DNA from: Gammaproteobacteria bacterium
GTDB taxonomy: Bacteria; Pseudomonadota; Gammaproteobacteria; Arenicellales; UBA868
NCBI GenBank assembly: GCA_022450155.1
Contig: JAKUQR010000006.1
Span: 62,001-126,000 of the forward strand
Direction: 5' to 3'
Length of the DNA stretch: 64,000 nucleotides
The notes beneath the pieces were generated by a model that worked only from the letters and a program-made list of their open reading frames with translations, did no database searches and was not told the DNA's origin. This document shows positions 36,633 through 44,659 of the stretch, one piece after another (position 1 is the first letter of the stretch; every line of letters starts with the position of its first letter). The position numbers and the translations under genes are program-made.

Positions 36633-36722
36633 CTGACACTCCTGTTGTATCGAGAGAATTCATGGGTCCTCCACGATGCTACTCTTACCTGTAAATGCTT
36701 CGCGGGCCCACCCAGTGTTTCT

Positions 36723-38729
36723 TCACTGTAAAGACCAGGCTGCCTGAAATCCATCCAGAACTGCCTCTTCAACGGTTCTGGGGGCGAGTGCGTCACCGAC
36801 TTTTATGAGTGTGGGTTGTTTGTGCGTGCCGGTTGGCTCAAATAACCAGTCATATTGCTTATTTGATTGGGGTGCGTAGCAACTGACGATCGTGTCGACG
36901 TTTTCGCAGATAATCGGTTCGCCGTTGATCATATGCTGGAAAAATACAGAGCGATCCTGCGCTCCGAAAAAACGGGCGAAGTTTATTAATTCAACATTCA
37001 GGCTCTGCAGTTCGCCGATCCATTGGTCTCGAACAATACCCGGAATCGACTCTCCAGGAATACTGGCACCCGACAGCAACCTCACGTGATGCCCTTCCAG
37101 CGCCAGTTTATGAGCAACTCCAAGGCCGGTCCAATCGCATGCCCAGTCTGCAATGACAACGTTCTGTCCAATTTTCTTGTGGCGCTGGATGACAGACCAA
37201 GCATGAACGAGTTCTACATCGTTTACTTCAACTTCTGGCAGCCGGGTCACTGCGCCTGTTGCGACAATTATTGCATCGGGCTCGAATTTGTTGACCGTCT
37301 CACTGGATACGGTTGAATTTAAGCAGACATCAACGCTGTTCCGCTCCAACTCATGTACAAGGTTAGTAGTGACACCGCCAAATTCGGCCCGACCGGGCAG
37401 TAATTCTGCAAGATTTACCTGGCCGCCGAGCCTTGCCTGCTGCTCAAAAAGTAAAACCCGGTGCCCGTGTTCTGCTGCAGTCACGGCGGCTTTCATCCCT
37501 CCTGGTCCGCCACCGATAACCATAACCGTCTTCGTTGATTGCGATTCTTGAGTATTCTGGAAGAGTTGCTCTCTACCGGTTCGCGGATTCTGGATGCAGG
37601 AAATCGCGTGGTGTGTTAGACGATGCCCCACACAGGCTTGATTGCATCCGATGCAGGCGCGAATATGATCGCTTTTGTTCTGGGCAACCTTATTTACAAA
37701 CTCGGGATCGGCAATCAGTGCCCGCGCCATGCCAATCATGTCGGCCTTACGCTCAGACAAGATCTCTGAAGCCGTCTGAGGTTGGTTGATTCTTCCTGCA
37801 ACCAGGACTGGTTTCGAGATTGCATTTTTCAGTCGTGCAGCATCGTCTGCAACATAAGCATGGGGGATAGCCATGGGTGGAAAGACATGAATCCAGCCGG
37901 CGGGAGAAGACGACGAACCAGAGATCACACTGAAGTAATCGAGGACATCGTCCTCTTCCAGGGCGCTGCAGATTTTGATGACCTCATCGGCATCCAGGCC
38001 GGTATCAGTCTTCTCGTCCAGGGTGATGCGAATTCCCAAAGTTTTCCCCTGACCAATTGCCTTTCTTGTCTGTGTAACCGTTTCGCGCAAGAATCTCAGT
38101 CGGTTTTCGAAGCTGCCGCCAAACTCATCTTCGCGTCGGTTCGTTGCCGGGTTTAGAAACTGAGCAATCAGATAACCCATACTCGCTAGAATTTCGACGC
38201 CATCTAAATCTGCTTCCACCAAACGCACAGCTGCCTTGGCGTAGCTGTCAATGACCTCCCAGACCATTTCATTGGGCATAGGCCTGGGCACCACGCGATA
38301 ACGTTCATCGGGAATATCGGACGGTGAGTAGACTAATGGTTTTGATCCGTCATGACTGGATCGGACGGCACGCCCCGCATGGTACAGCTGCCCGAATACC
38401 GCTGTGCCATGCTCTCTGCAAGCTCTGGATAGCTTTTTGAGTCCAGGAATTATGCTGTCACGACCCGCATTCAAGTAAGCCGACTCGAACTCGAAGCTTG
38501 GGTGAAAAGCCATGCCCTCGAGAATGATCAGGCCCACGCCGCCTTTTGCGCGGGCCTCGTGATATGCGATCAGGTTATTCGTAACGACCCCTTCGGAACC
38601 CAACGTCGTGCCGTGTGGAGGATTGAAAATCCTATTGGCAACTCGTGTTGGTCCCAACGCAATGGGTTGGAGCAGGTTTCCGTACACCGTCTCCGTTGGT
38701 TTAGTACTGTTGCTATCAGGTTGATTCAT
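36723..38729 (-). CDS. OYE-type NADH:flavin oxidoreductase with Fe-S and FAD domains (N-methyl amine demethylase-like)
   Basis: A 668-residue protein of the trimethylamine dehydrogenase / 2,4-dienoyl-CoA reductase group. An FMN TIM barrel (~20-370) with LLQPIALGPTRVANRIFNPP and GQLYHAGRAV is followed by the 4Fe-4S cysteines CIGCNQACVGH and CIQNP and a FAD/NAD(P) domain with VMVIGGGPGGMKAAVTA and LLFEQQARLGGQVN. Proteins of this type beside Rieske genes include N-methylproline demethylases of stachydrine and hydroxyproline-betaine catabolism (StcD/HpbN). ATG at 38727-38729 is preferred to a TTG seven codons upstream; neither has a good ribosome site. Confidence 0.85.
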   Translation of the reverse strand: MNQPDSNSTKPTETVYGNLLQPIALGPTRVANRIFNPPHGTTLGSEGVVTNNLIAYHEARAKGGVGLIILEGMAFHPSFEFESAYLNAGRDSIIPGLKKLSRACREHGTAVFGQLYHAGRAVRSSHDGSKPLVYSPSDIPDERYRVVPRPMPNEMVWEVIDSYAKAAVRLVEADLDGVEILASMGYLIAQFLNPATNRREDEFGGSFENRLRFLRETVTQTRKAIGQGKTLGIRITLDEKTDTGLDADEVIKICSALEEDDVLDYFSVISGSSSSPAGWIHVFPPMAIPHAYVADDAARLKNAISKPVLVAGRINQPQTASEILSERKADMIGMARALIADPEFVNKVAQNKSDHIRACIGCNQACVGHRLTHHAISCIQNPRTGREQLFQNTQESQSTKTVMVIGGGPGGMKAAVTAAEHGHRVLLFEQQARLGGQVNLAELLPGRAEFGGVTTNLVHELERNSVDVCLNSTVSSETVNKFEPDAIIVATGAVTRLPEVEVNDVELVHAWSVIQRHKKIGQNVVIADWACDWTGLGVAHKLALEGHHVRLLSGASIPGESIPGIVRDQWIGELQSLNVELINFARFFGAQDRSVFFQHMINGEPIICENVDTIVSCYAPQSNKQYDWLFEPTGTHKQPTLIKVGDALAPRTVEEAVLDGFQAAWSLQ

Positions 38730-38777
38730 TTCTGTGAGTTTACTTCCCAAAAGCAGGTCTGAAGATAGGCAGCAGGA

Positions 38778-38796
38778 TAGTATAATTACAATACTA
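38778..38796. promoter_or_regulatory. Inverted repeat TAGTAT-N7-ATACTA, likely operator
   Basis: A perfect 6-bp inverted repeat with a 7-base spacer lies 49 bp before the OYE-type gene (minus) and about 290 bp before a Rieske gene (plus), in the only divergent spacer of the betaine cluster. It contains TATAAT on the plus strand and TATACT on the minus strand, both -10-like, so a repressor bound here could block transcription of the minus operon. No regulator gene is next to it. Confidence 0.35.
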
Positions 38797-39087
38797 CCGG
38801 ACGGCGCGATGAGTTGACGTAGTCGAATCTGTGCAGCTCGAGATTGATCAGGGGATCACCGTTATCGGGAGTTCAGACCGTCCCGCGTCGCCGCTGTTTG
38901 TACAAGACCGCCCTCGTTTTGTGGTGCCAGTCGCTAGGCCACTGTTTGTTATGTTGAAAGCGGTGTTGCATGCGTTATTGGAGACTTTAATGGCTTCTGT
39001 TATCGCTGATGCCCATGAATGACTGGCTGCCAAATTCAAATGTATCCATGAGCAGGGTATTTTCTTGAACAGCGAAACCAGTTTGTC
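38797..39087. other. Rest of the divergent spacer, no recognised gene
   Basis: This 290-base stretch separates the divergent OYE-type and Rieske genes. A 63-codon plus-strand frame (38831-39022) starting with GTG resembles nothing I know and lacks a ribosome site; it could be a decayed gene end. Apart from the inverted repeat just to the left I see no terminator, RNA or repeat here. Confidence 0.3.
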
Positions 39088-40197
39088 ATGACATCAGACG
39101 ACAAGGCGTCTAGTTCCGAAGTGATACGCACTTTGGAGCCAAACTACTACACCAGTGAAGCGCACTTCCAAAACGAGCGGTCGGGCCTGTTTATGCGGAC
39201 CTGGCAGTACGCAGGTCATGTTTCTCAAATACAGAAACCGGGTGATTACTTCACTTATGAGATCGCCAGGCAGGGCTTGTTCTGTATCCAGGATGCTCAG
39301 GGCGAACTACGTACATTCTATAATGTTTGCCAGCACCGGGCTCACGAACTCGTGCACGGTGCAGGCAATTGTCGCAAGGTAATCGTCTGCCCGTACCATG
39401 GGTGGACCTACCAGCTGGACGGTCAGTTGCTCAAAGGCCCGAACACCGAAGTCGTACCAGGGTTCTCGAATGAAAAGATCTGCCTGTCGAAGGTTCGTAC
39501 AGAAGTCCTCTGCGGTTTCATTTTTGTTAACCTGGATGACAACGCTGCACCCATGGCAACGTGGTATCCGAACCTAGAGCAGGAGTTACGGGCATACGTG
39601 CCGGATATCGATACGCTGAAGCCCCTGGAGTGGATTCAGGTACCCGAAAAATGTAACTGGAAGGTGTCAGTTGAAAACTATTCAGAGTGCTATCACTGCC
39701 GGATCAATCACAAGACGTTTGCTACCGGTGTCATAAAGCCCGAAACCTACGACATTCAACCCCAGGGATACTGCCTGCGCCATACCACCGAGTGTCAGAA
39801 TCTTGACCAGATGAGTTACCCCATAAACCTGGATGCCAATGGGCATGCCGGTGACTATTCATCGTGGTTTCTCTGGCCCACATTTTCGTTTCAAGTCTAT
39901 CCGGGTAATGTGCTCAATACCTATCACTGGCAGCCCACAGATGTTGAAGAGGTCAGGCTGACCCGAGGCTGGTTTACGGTCGGTGGCGAAGAATCAAGAA
40001 TCATCCGTGAACTGGCAGTACAGGACCGCGCGACCACCGTCGAAGAGGATATCCACCTGGTTGAGTCGCAACAGAGGGGATTCAAGAATCGCGGTTACCG
40101 GCCTGGACCTTTGGTCATCGATCCGGCAGGTGGCGTGAATTCAGAGCATTCGATCAAGGTACTGCAGCAGTGGATGCGCGAAGGGTGTGAGTTGTAA
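39088..40197 (+). CDS. Rieske oxygenase alpha subunit, quaternary-amine type no. 3
   Basis: A 369-residue Rieske oxygenase. The cluster ligands are CQHRAHELVHG and CPYHGWTYQLDG. The iron site is ENYSECYHCRINHKTF, with an Asp in VEEDIHLVESQQRGF. The bridging residue is again Glu, and ECYHC places it with carnitine/glycine-betaine/stachydrine oxygenases. It opens a plus-strand operon with an enolase-superfamily protein 6 bp downstream and an MDR dehydrogenase after that. By analogy with hydroxyproline-betaine clusters it would demethylate a betaine whose stereochemistry the epimerase-like partner adjusts. No reductase partner is encoded nearby. Confidence 0.87.
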   Translation: MTSDDKASSSEVIRTLEPNYYTSEAHFQNERSGLFMRTWQYAGHVSQIQKPGDYFTYEIARQGLFCIQDAQGELRTFYNVCQHRAHELVHGAGNCRKVIVCPYHGWTYQLDGQLLKGPNTEVVPGFSNEKICLSKVRTEVLCGFIFVNLDDNAAPMATWYPNLEQELRAYVPDIDTLKPLEWIQVPEKCNWKVSVENYSECYHCRINHKTFATGVIKPETYDIQPQGYCLRHTTECQNLDQMSYPINLDANGHAGDYSSWFLWPTFSFQVYPGNVLNTYHWQPTDVEEVRLTRGWFTVGGEESRIIRELAVQDRATTVEEDIHLVESQQRGFKNRGYRPGPLVIDPAGGVNSEHSIKVLQQWMREGCEL

Positions 40198-40203
40198 ACA
40201 GCG

Positions 40204-41316
40204 ATGAAGATTAAGAAGATTTCCGTCTATCAAAAGGATCTGCCACTTTCCGAGCCCTATTGGTTGTCCGGTGGACGGCTGAAATTCGAAGTGCTGGATG
40301 CCACCTTCGTGAAAATAGAAACCGATAGCGGCCATATCGGCTGGGGTGAAGGCACGCCTTGGGGACATACCTATGTACCTGCCCATGGCCCCGGCATCCG
40401 GGCTGGCATCGAAACCATTGCTTCTGTTCTGATAGGCATGGATTCACGACAGAATGAGCGGATTGAATATGTGATGGACAAAGAACTCCCCGGTCATCCT
40501 TATGTGAAATCTCCAATCGACATGGCCTGTTTGGATATTGCTGGCCAAGCTGCTGGCCTGTCGTTGCCGGACCTGCTGGGTGGGCGCTATGAAACCGGTA
40601 CGCGCATCATGTCATCCGTGTCTTCAGGTCAGCCTGAATACATGATAGAGATCATCGAGAAATACCGGAAGATGGGCTATCGTGGCCATTCGGTAAAGGT
40701 GGGCGGCAGCGATATCGAGCTCGATATTCGGCGGATCCGGCATATCGAACAAAACCGGCTTGAGGGAGAGCGCATTCTCTATGATGTTAACCGGGCTTGG
40801 ACACGCCGGGAAGCCGCTATCGTGATGAATGCAGTTGCTGATCTGGGAGTGACGTTTGAGCAACCTTGCGAGACGACGGACGATATCAAGGCCGTGCGTG
40901 CGGTGACCACTTCTCCGATTTCGGTAGACGAATCGTTGGTCAGTCTGAACGATATGGTTAGGATCGCCCACGAAGGCATTGCAGATGTTGCTGGAATCAA
41001 GATCAATCGGGTCGGTGGGCTGACCAAGGCCAAGCGGATTCGCGATGTGGCCATCGCTCACGGTATCCAGATTTATGTCATGGCCACTGGAGGCTCCGTA
41101 TTGGCCGATGCCGAAGCCGCATCCTTGGCACAAACTATTCCGGATGAGTTCCGGCTGGGCTGCTGGGCTTGTCAGGACATGCTGACGGTCGACGTGGCCC
41201 CAGGCAGGGGACCGCGTAGCCAATACGGCGAACTTAGGATTCCAGATCTGCCAGGCTTAGGATTTTCTCCAGACGAGTCTTTGCTGGGAAAACCAGTTGC
41301 GGTGTATGCAGCATAG
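40204..41316 (+). CDS. Enolase-superfamily protein, hydroxyproline-betaine epimerase-like (MLE subgroup)
   Basis: A 370-residue mandelate racemase/muconate lactonising-type enzyme. Metal ligands are Asp in YDVNRAW, Glu in FEQPCE and Asp in SVDESL; the base Lys are in GHSVKVGG (~167) and GIKINRVGG (~265), one on each face as expected for racemases. The ending GLGFSPDESLLGKPVA and overall length resemble HpbD, the cis-4-hydroxyproline-betaine 2-epimerase. It lies 6 bp after a quaternary-amine Rieske gene, matching the arrangement of hydroxyproline/proline-betaine clusters. Other substrates such as carnitine or another amino-acid betaine are possible. Confidence 0.8.
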   Translation: MKIKKISVYQKDLPLSEPYWLSGGRLKFEVLDATFVKIETDSGHIGWGEGTPWGHTYVPAHGPGIRAGIETIASVLIGMDSRQNERIEYVMDKELPGHPYVKSPIDMACLDIAGQAAGLSLPDLLGGRYETGTRIMSSVSSGQPEYMIEIIEKYRKMGYRGHSVKVGGSDIELDIRRIRHIEQNRLEGERILYDVNRAWTRREAAIVMNAVADLGVTFEQPCETTDDIKAVRAVTTSPISVDESLVSLNDMVRIAHEGIADVAGIKINRVGGLTKAKRIRDVAIAHGIQIYVMATGGSVLADAEAASLAQTIPDEFRLGCWACQDMLTVDVAPGRGPRSQYGELRIPDLPGLGFSPDESLLGKPVAVYAA

Positions 41317-41346
41317 GACTCGGGCTGTTAACCGAGGCGATGCAAG

Positions 41347-42453
41347 ATGACAACTGAAATCCCAAAGACCATGCAGGCGGTTGTACTGACAGGCCACGGT
41401 GGCCTGGATAAGCTGGTGTTTCATGATGATTGGCCCACGCCGGTTCCGGAAACCGACGACGTAATGATCCGCGTGGGTGCTTGCGGGCTTAACAACACTG
41501 ATGTGAACACCCGCAGTGCCTGGTACTCCAAAGGGAACACGGAAGCGACCACCGGAGATGCTCTGACGGGTGCCGATGGGGAGGATGGCACCTGGGGCGG
41601 TACCTCAGTCAGTTTTCCACGAATTCAAGGGGCTGATGTTGCCGGTATCGTGGTGGCGGTGGGGCAGCAGGCTGATGCCGCACTCGTCGGACAGCGCGTG
41701 CTGGTCGACGGCTGGCTCCGCGACTGGAATGACCCTATGAATCTCGACAAAACCGGGTACTTCGGTAGTGAGTGTGACGGCGGCTATGCCGAATATACCA
41801 AGGTCAGTCAGCGTCAGGTCCATCCAATCGATTGCGTATTGTCTGATGCGGAGCTGGCGACGTTCGCCTGTAGCTATGTCACGGCAGAAAATATGCTGAA
41901 TCATGCCCAAGTCGCGGCTGGCGATACCGTGTTGGTGACCGGTGCGTCGGGTGGTGTTGGGTCTGCTCTTGTCCAACTAGCAAACCGGCGCGATGCGGTT
42001 GTGGTAGCGCTATGTGGTGCTGATAAAGCACAGGCGGTGAGTGCCATTAGCCCTGCTGCGGTTCTCGAGCGTAACGCGGAAGACATCCGATCACGACTTA
42101 AGGCGGCCATCGGCCGCGATACGGTCGACGTGGTGGCAGATGTGGTTGGAGGTGTCCTGTGGCCACAGCTGATCGATGCCATTGCACGTGGTGGCCGTTA
42201 TACCTGTGCTGGAGCCATTGCCGGGCCGGTCGTAGAATTCGACCTGCGGACGTTCTATCTACGAGATCTCACCTTTACCGGTGCCACGGTGGCACCGCCC
42301 GGCGTCTTCGAGGATCTGGTACGCTATATTGAGCAGCGTGAAATCAGGCCCTTGCTCGCGGCAACATTCCCTTTGTCGCAGTTTCATGCCGCCCAACAGG
42401 CGTTTATCGACAAGCAGCACGTTGGAAACATCGTGGTGTGCCCAGGCACTTAA
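41347..42453 (+). CDS. MDR superfamily zinc-less alcohol dehydrogenase / quinone oxidoreductase
   Basis: A 368-residue medium-chain dehydrogenase/reductase. The N-terminal GroES-like domain has RVGACGLNNTDVNTR; the zinc cysteine pattern of true alcohol dehydrogenases is missing. The nucleotide-binding loop is GASGGVGSALVQLA (residue ~198). An insertion rich in acidic residues and Trp (about 60-140, YSKGNTEATTGDALTG) is unlike the short quinone oxidoreductases. It sits 30 bp downstream of the epimerase-like gene in the same operon, so it probably handles a ketone, enone or aldehyde made from the betaine. Substrate unknown. Confidence 0.83.
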   Translation: MTTEIPKTMQAVVLTGHGGLDKLVFHDDWPTPVPETDDVMIRVGACGLNNTDVNTRSAWYSKGNTEATTGDALTGADGEDGTWGGTSVSFPRIQGADVAGIVVAVGQQADAALVGQRVLVDGWLRDWNDPMNLDKTGYFGSECDGGYAEYTKVSQRQVHPIDCVLSDAELATFACSYVTAENMLNHAQVAAGDTVLVTGASGGVGSALVQLANRRDAVVVALCGADKAQAVSAISPAAVLERNAEDIRSRLKAAIGRDTVDVVADVVGGVLWPQLIDAIARGGRYTCAGAIAGPVVEFDLRTFYLRDLTFTGATVAPPGVFEDLVRYIEQREIRPLLAATFPLSQFHAAQQAFIDKQHVGNIVVCPGT

Positions 42454-42478
42454 TGCGTAATCAGCGGATCCACAGGCT

Positions 42479-43528
42479 ATGAATGAAACTGCCGGCCAGG
42501 AATTAGCGCACAGCAAAATCCAAAAGGTGCGCGATGTGTCGGCCGCACTGCTGAGTGGGGCGTTTGATCCGCTTGCTGATGACCGGTCTGCCGCATCTGA
42601 AGATGACATGCCCACATCAGATCAGTTTGCGGTTCATCTGATCTGGAGCGGCCGTGATGCCATGCTGCCCGAACGACTTTATCTGATCCGTCTGGCGGGC
42701 ATCGAAACGACCGTCCAGATCACAGATCTCTCGTATCGTGTTGAGCCGGATACGCTGGAGCAACTCGCAGCTAAAACACTGGGCCAGGGAGAGATCGCCT
42801 ACTGCAAGATCGCGTTGGACCGGGCGGTACCGTTCGCCGATCATGACAGTGACGACTGGGTCGGTGCGTTTGCCCTGGTCGATAAAGATCAGAACATGAC
42901 GGTGGGTGCCGGTGTGATCGACTTTGCGTTACGCCGGGCCACCAATGTGATGTGGTTCGACATGGAGGTCGATAAGGCAGCGCGTGCACGAGCTGGCCAG
43001 CAGACGCCGTGTGTACTGTGGTTTACCGGTTTATCGGGCGCCGGTAAGTCGACCGTTGCTGACCGGGTGGAACAGAAACTGCACGCGATGGGTAAACGCA
43101 CTTATCTGCTCGATGGGGACAATGTCCGGCATGGGCTCAGTCGTGATCTTGGATTTACTGATCAGGACCGCGTTGAGAATATCCGGCGCGTTGCGGAAGT
43201 CGCCAAGCTGATGGTCGATGCGGGTTTGATCGTTATGGCGTCGTTTATTTCACCGTTTCGCTCTGAACGGGCGATGGCCCGCTCGCTCATGAGTGAAGGC
43301 GAGTTCGTGGAGATTTTTGTGGATGCTTCGCTTGCGGTTTGTGAAGCCCGTGATCCGAAATCACTGTACAAAAAAGCAAGAGCTGGGCAGTTGAAAAACT
43401 TCACCGGTATCGACTCGGCCTATGAACCGCCACAAAACGCTGAGATCGTCCTCAACGCCGAAGATACAGACCCGGATACGCTCGTACAACAGATCATCTC
43501 CTATCTTCAAGCGCGCAACTATTTATAA
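42479..43528 (+). CDS. cysC: APS kinase (CysC) fused to a CysN C-terminal domain; GTPase domain missing
   Basis: A 349-residue protein. Residues ~170-349 are adenylylsulfate kinase: Walker [10 protein letters not shown] (184-192), [33 protein letters not shown]. Residues ~45-165 match the C-terminal EF-Tu-like domain of sulfate adenylyltransferase subunit CysN ([47 protein letters not shown]), exactly as in bifunctional CysNC. The preceding CysN GTPase and second domain are absent, and residues 1-40 resemble nothing I know. It should phosphorylate APS to PAPS for sulfotransfer but cannot assist sulfate activation. It begins 25 bp after the MDR gene. No cysD is present here. Confidence 0.88.
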   Translation: MNETAGQELAHSKIQKVRDVSAALLSGAFDPLADDRSAASEDDMPTSDQFAVHLIWSGRDAMLPERLYLIRLAGIETTVQITDLSYRVEPDTLEQLAAKTLGQGEIAYCKIALDRAVPFADHDSDDWVGAFALVDKDQNMTVGAGVIDFALRRATNVMWFDMEVDKAARARAGQQTPCVLWFTGLSGAGKSTVADRVEQKLHAMGKRTYLLDGDNVRHGLSRDLGFTDQDRVENIRRVAEVAKLMVDAGLIVMASFISPFRSERAMARSLMSEGEFVEIFVDASLAVCEARDPKSLYKKARAGQLKNFTGIDSAYEPPQNAEIVLNAEDTDPDTLVQQIISYLQARNYL

Positions 43529-43531
43529 GAA

Positions 43532-43828
43532 GTGGCTGCCATTGGAGCACACGTAAGCGTCTACCAAAAAACCGACCCACTGGGCGGATTGGAAAAACAA
43601 GCTTTTCCCGTATCAGGTCGGTTTCACCTGTCCGCCGCGGGACTTCTATGACGGAGGGTCCTGGCACGAGAAATTGAAAGGCTCCACGGGACTAAAACCG
43701 CAGAAGCCAGGTTACACGGACATTTCCAGTGTGCCGGACCCCGCCAAACAGCTGTACGAAAAAGTGCGGCCACATTACGAACATCTTTATGAGTACCGTT
43801 TGAAAGACCCTTTAAGGTTCAGTTGATA
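43532..43828 (+). pseudogene. Frameshifted small gene or 3' gene end after the APS kinase
   Basis: The frame 43557-43828 is open to a TGA for 90 codons but has no start codon: THWADWKNKLFPYQVG, CPPRDFYDGGSWHEKLKG, then SVPDPAKQLYEKVRPHYEHL. The composition (Trp, Tyr, Pro) looks like genuine protein, and C-terminal ends of this kind occur in PAPS-dependent sulfotransferase-type proteins, though recognition is weak. A GTG at 43532, with TAAGAAG before it, opens a frame (MAAIGAHVSVYQ) that leads into it if one A is removed from the A6 run at 43566-43571. So either a one-base frameshift broke a ~98-codon gene or a longer gene lost its 5' part. No other gene lies in 43529-43848. Confidence 0.5.
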
Positions 43829-43848
43829 CGGGTGGCAGCACTCTGCCC

Positions 43849-44589
43849 TTATTCGACCAGATAGGCGAGTAGCTGTTCTCGGTGTCCTGGGGTCAGTCCT
43901 AGAACATCGTGCAGAAGGCGCTCAGTAGAGCCATAGTGCTCGGATATCGCGGTAAATGCGGCGTCTAGGTACTGTGAGTCGGCTGTAAACACAGCATTCC
44001 TGACGTCATCATCTTCTTCGGTGAGCACATCTGTCGGCATTTCCCAGTAGGTGTTCGAGAGCAGGTAGTCATCGAATATCGCGTCGCGGGAGGCACCGAG
44101 CGCGGTCAGCAGCAAGGCCGCCGCCAGACCTGTGCGGTCTTTGCCGGCCACACACAAAAAGACGAGAGGATAGTTGCCGAGATCCAAAAGACTGTTGAAG
44201 AAGAGCTTATAGGCATCGGCGTGGTCCAACACCAACGATCGGTAGATATCCGCGAGAATCTTGCGTGCACTCGTGCCAGTGAGTTTTTCACCGGAAAGCG
44301 CTGAGCGAATCAGCACGCTGACGCTGATGGGGGTCGTGATGGTATTCGCCCTCGCGCTGAACGGAAGATCGATAGGTACCTTCTGTTTCTGTTTGTCATC
44401 TCGGAAATCACACAGGGTACGGATGCCCAGCGTCTGGAATTGGCGCAGGGTGTCGTTATCCGTCGCAGAGATCTCGCTAGAGCGGTACAGTGTGTGCCAG
44501 CGCAGTGATCCGCCCTGCACCGCATAGCCGCCCAGGTCCCGCAGGTTGCTGATGCCTGGGACGGGTCTTCGAAGCCGTGGTAGTGTCAT
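43849..44589 (-). CDS. Tyrosine/serine phosphatase of the Y_phosphatase3 family
   Basis: A 246-residue dual-specificity-like phosphatase. The active-site loop C-x5-R is CVAGKDRTG (Cys146, Arg152); GKDRTG is the hallmark of this lipid- and protein-phosphatase group. The N-terminus ISNLRDLGGYAVQGG and LYRSSEIS agree with the family, as does the length. It has no signal peptide, so it acts in the cytoplasm. It lies 70 bp downstream of the DddP-like gene on the same strand. The substrate is unknown. Confidence 0.85.
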   Translation of the reverse strand: MTLPRLRRPVPGISNLRDLGGYAVQGGSLRWHTLYRSSEISATDNDTLRQFQTLGIRTLCDFRDDKQKQKVPIDLPFSARANTITTPISVSVLIRSALSGEKLTGTSARKILADIYRSLVLDHADAYKLFFNSLLDLGNYPLVFLCVAGKDRTGLAAALLLTALGASRDAIFDDYLLSNTYWEMPTDVLTEEDDDVRNAVFTADSQYLDAAFTAISEHYGSTERLLHDVLGLTPGHREQLLAYLVE

Positions 44590-44659
44590 CGCGCCACGAG
44601 TAACGGCGGGAACACAGGCATTAAAGTGTTGCAGACGATCCGATTAATGTGTCTATCAA

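Noticed and set aside
38831-39022. 63-codon plus-strand frame in the divergent spacer
   Set aside because: Starts with GTG, has no ribosome site and no recognised homology; too weak to list as a gene.
41347-42453. Calling the MDR protein AcuI (acryloyl-CoA reductase)
   Set aside because: It is longer, with an acidic insertion, and lacks the overall pattern I know for AcuI.
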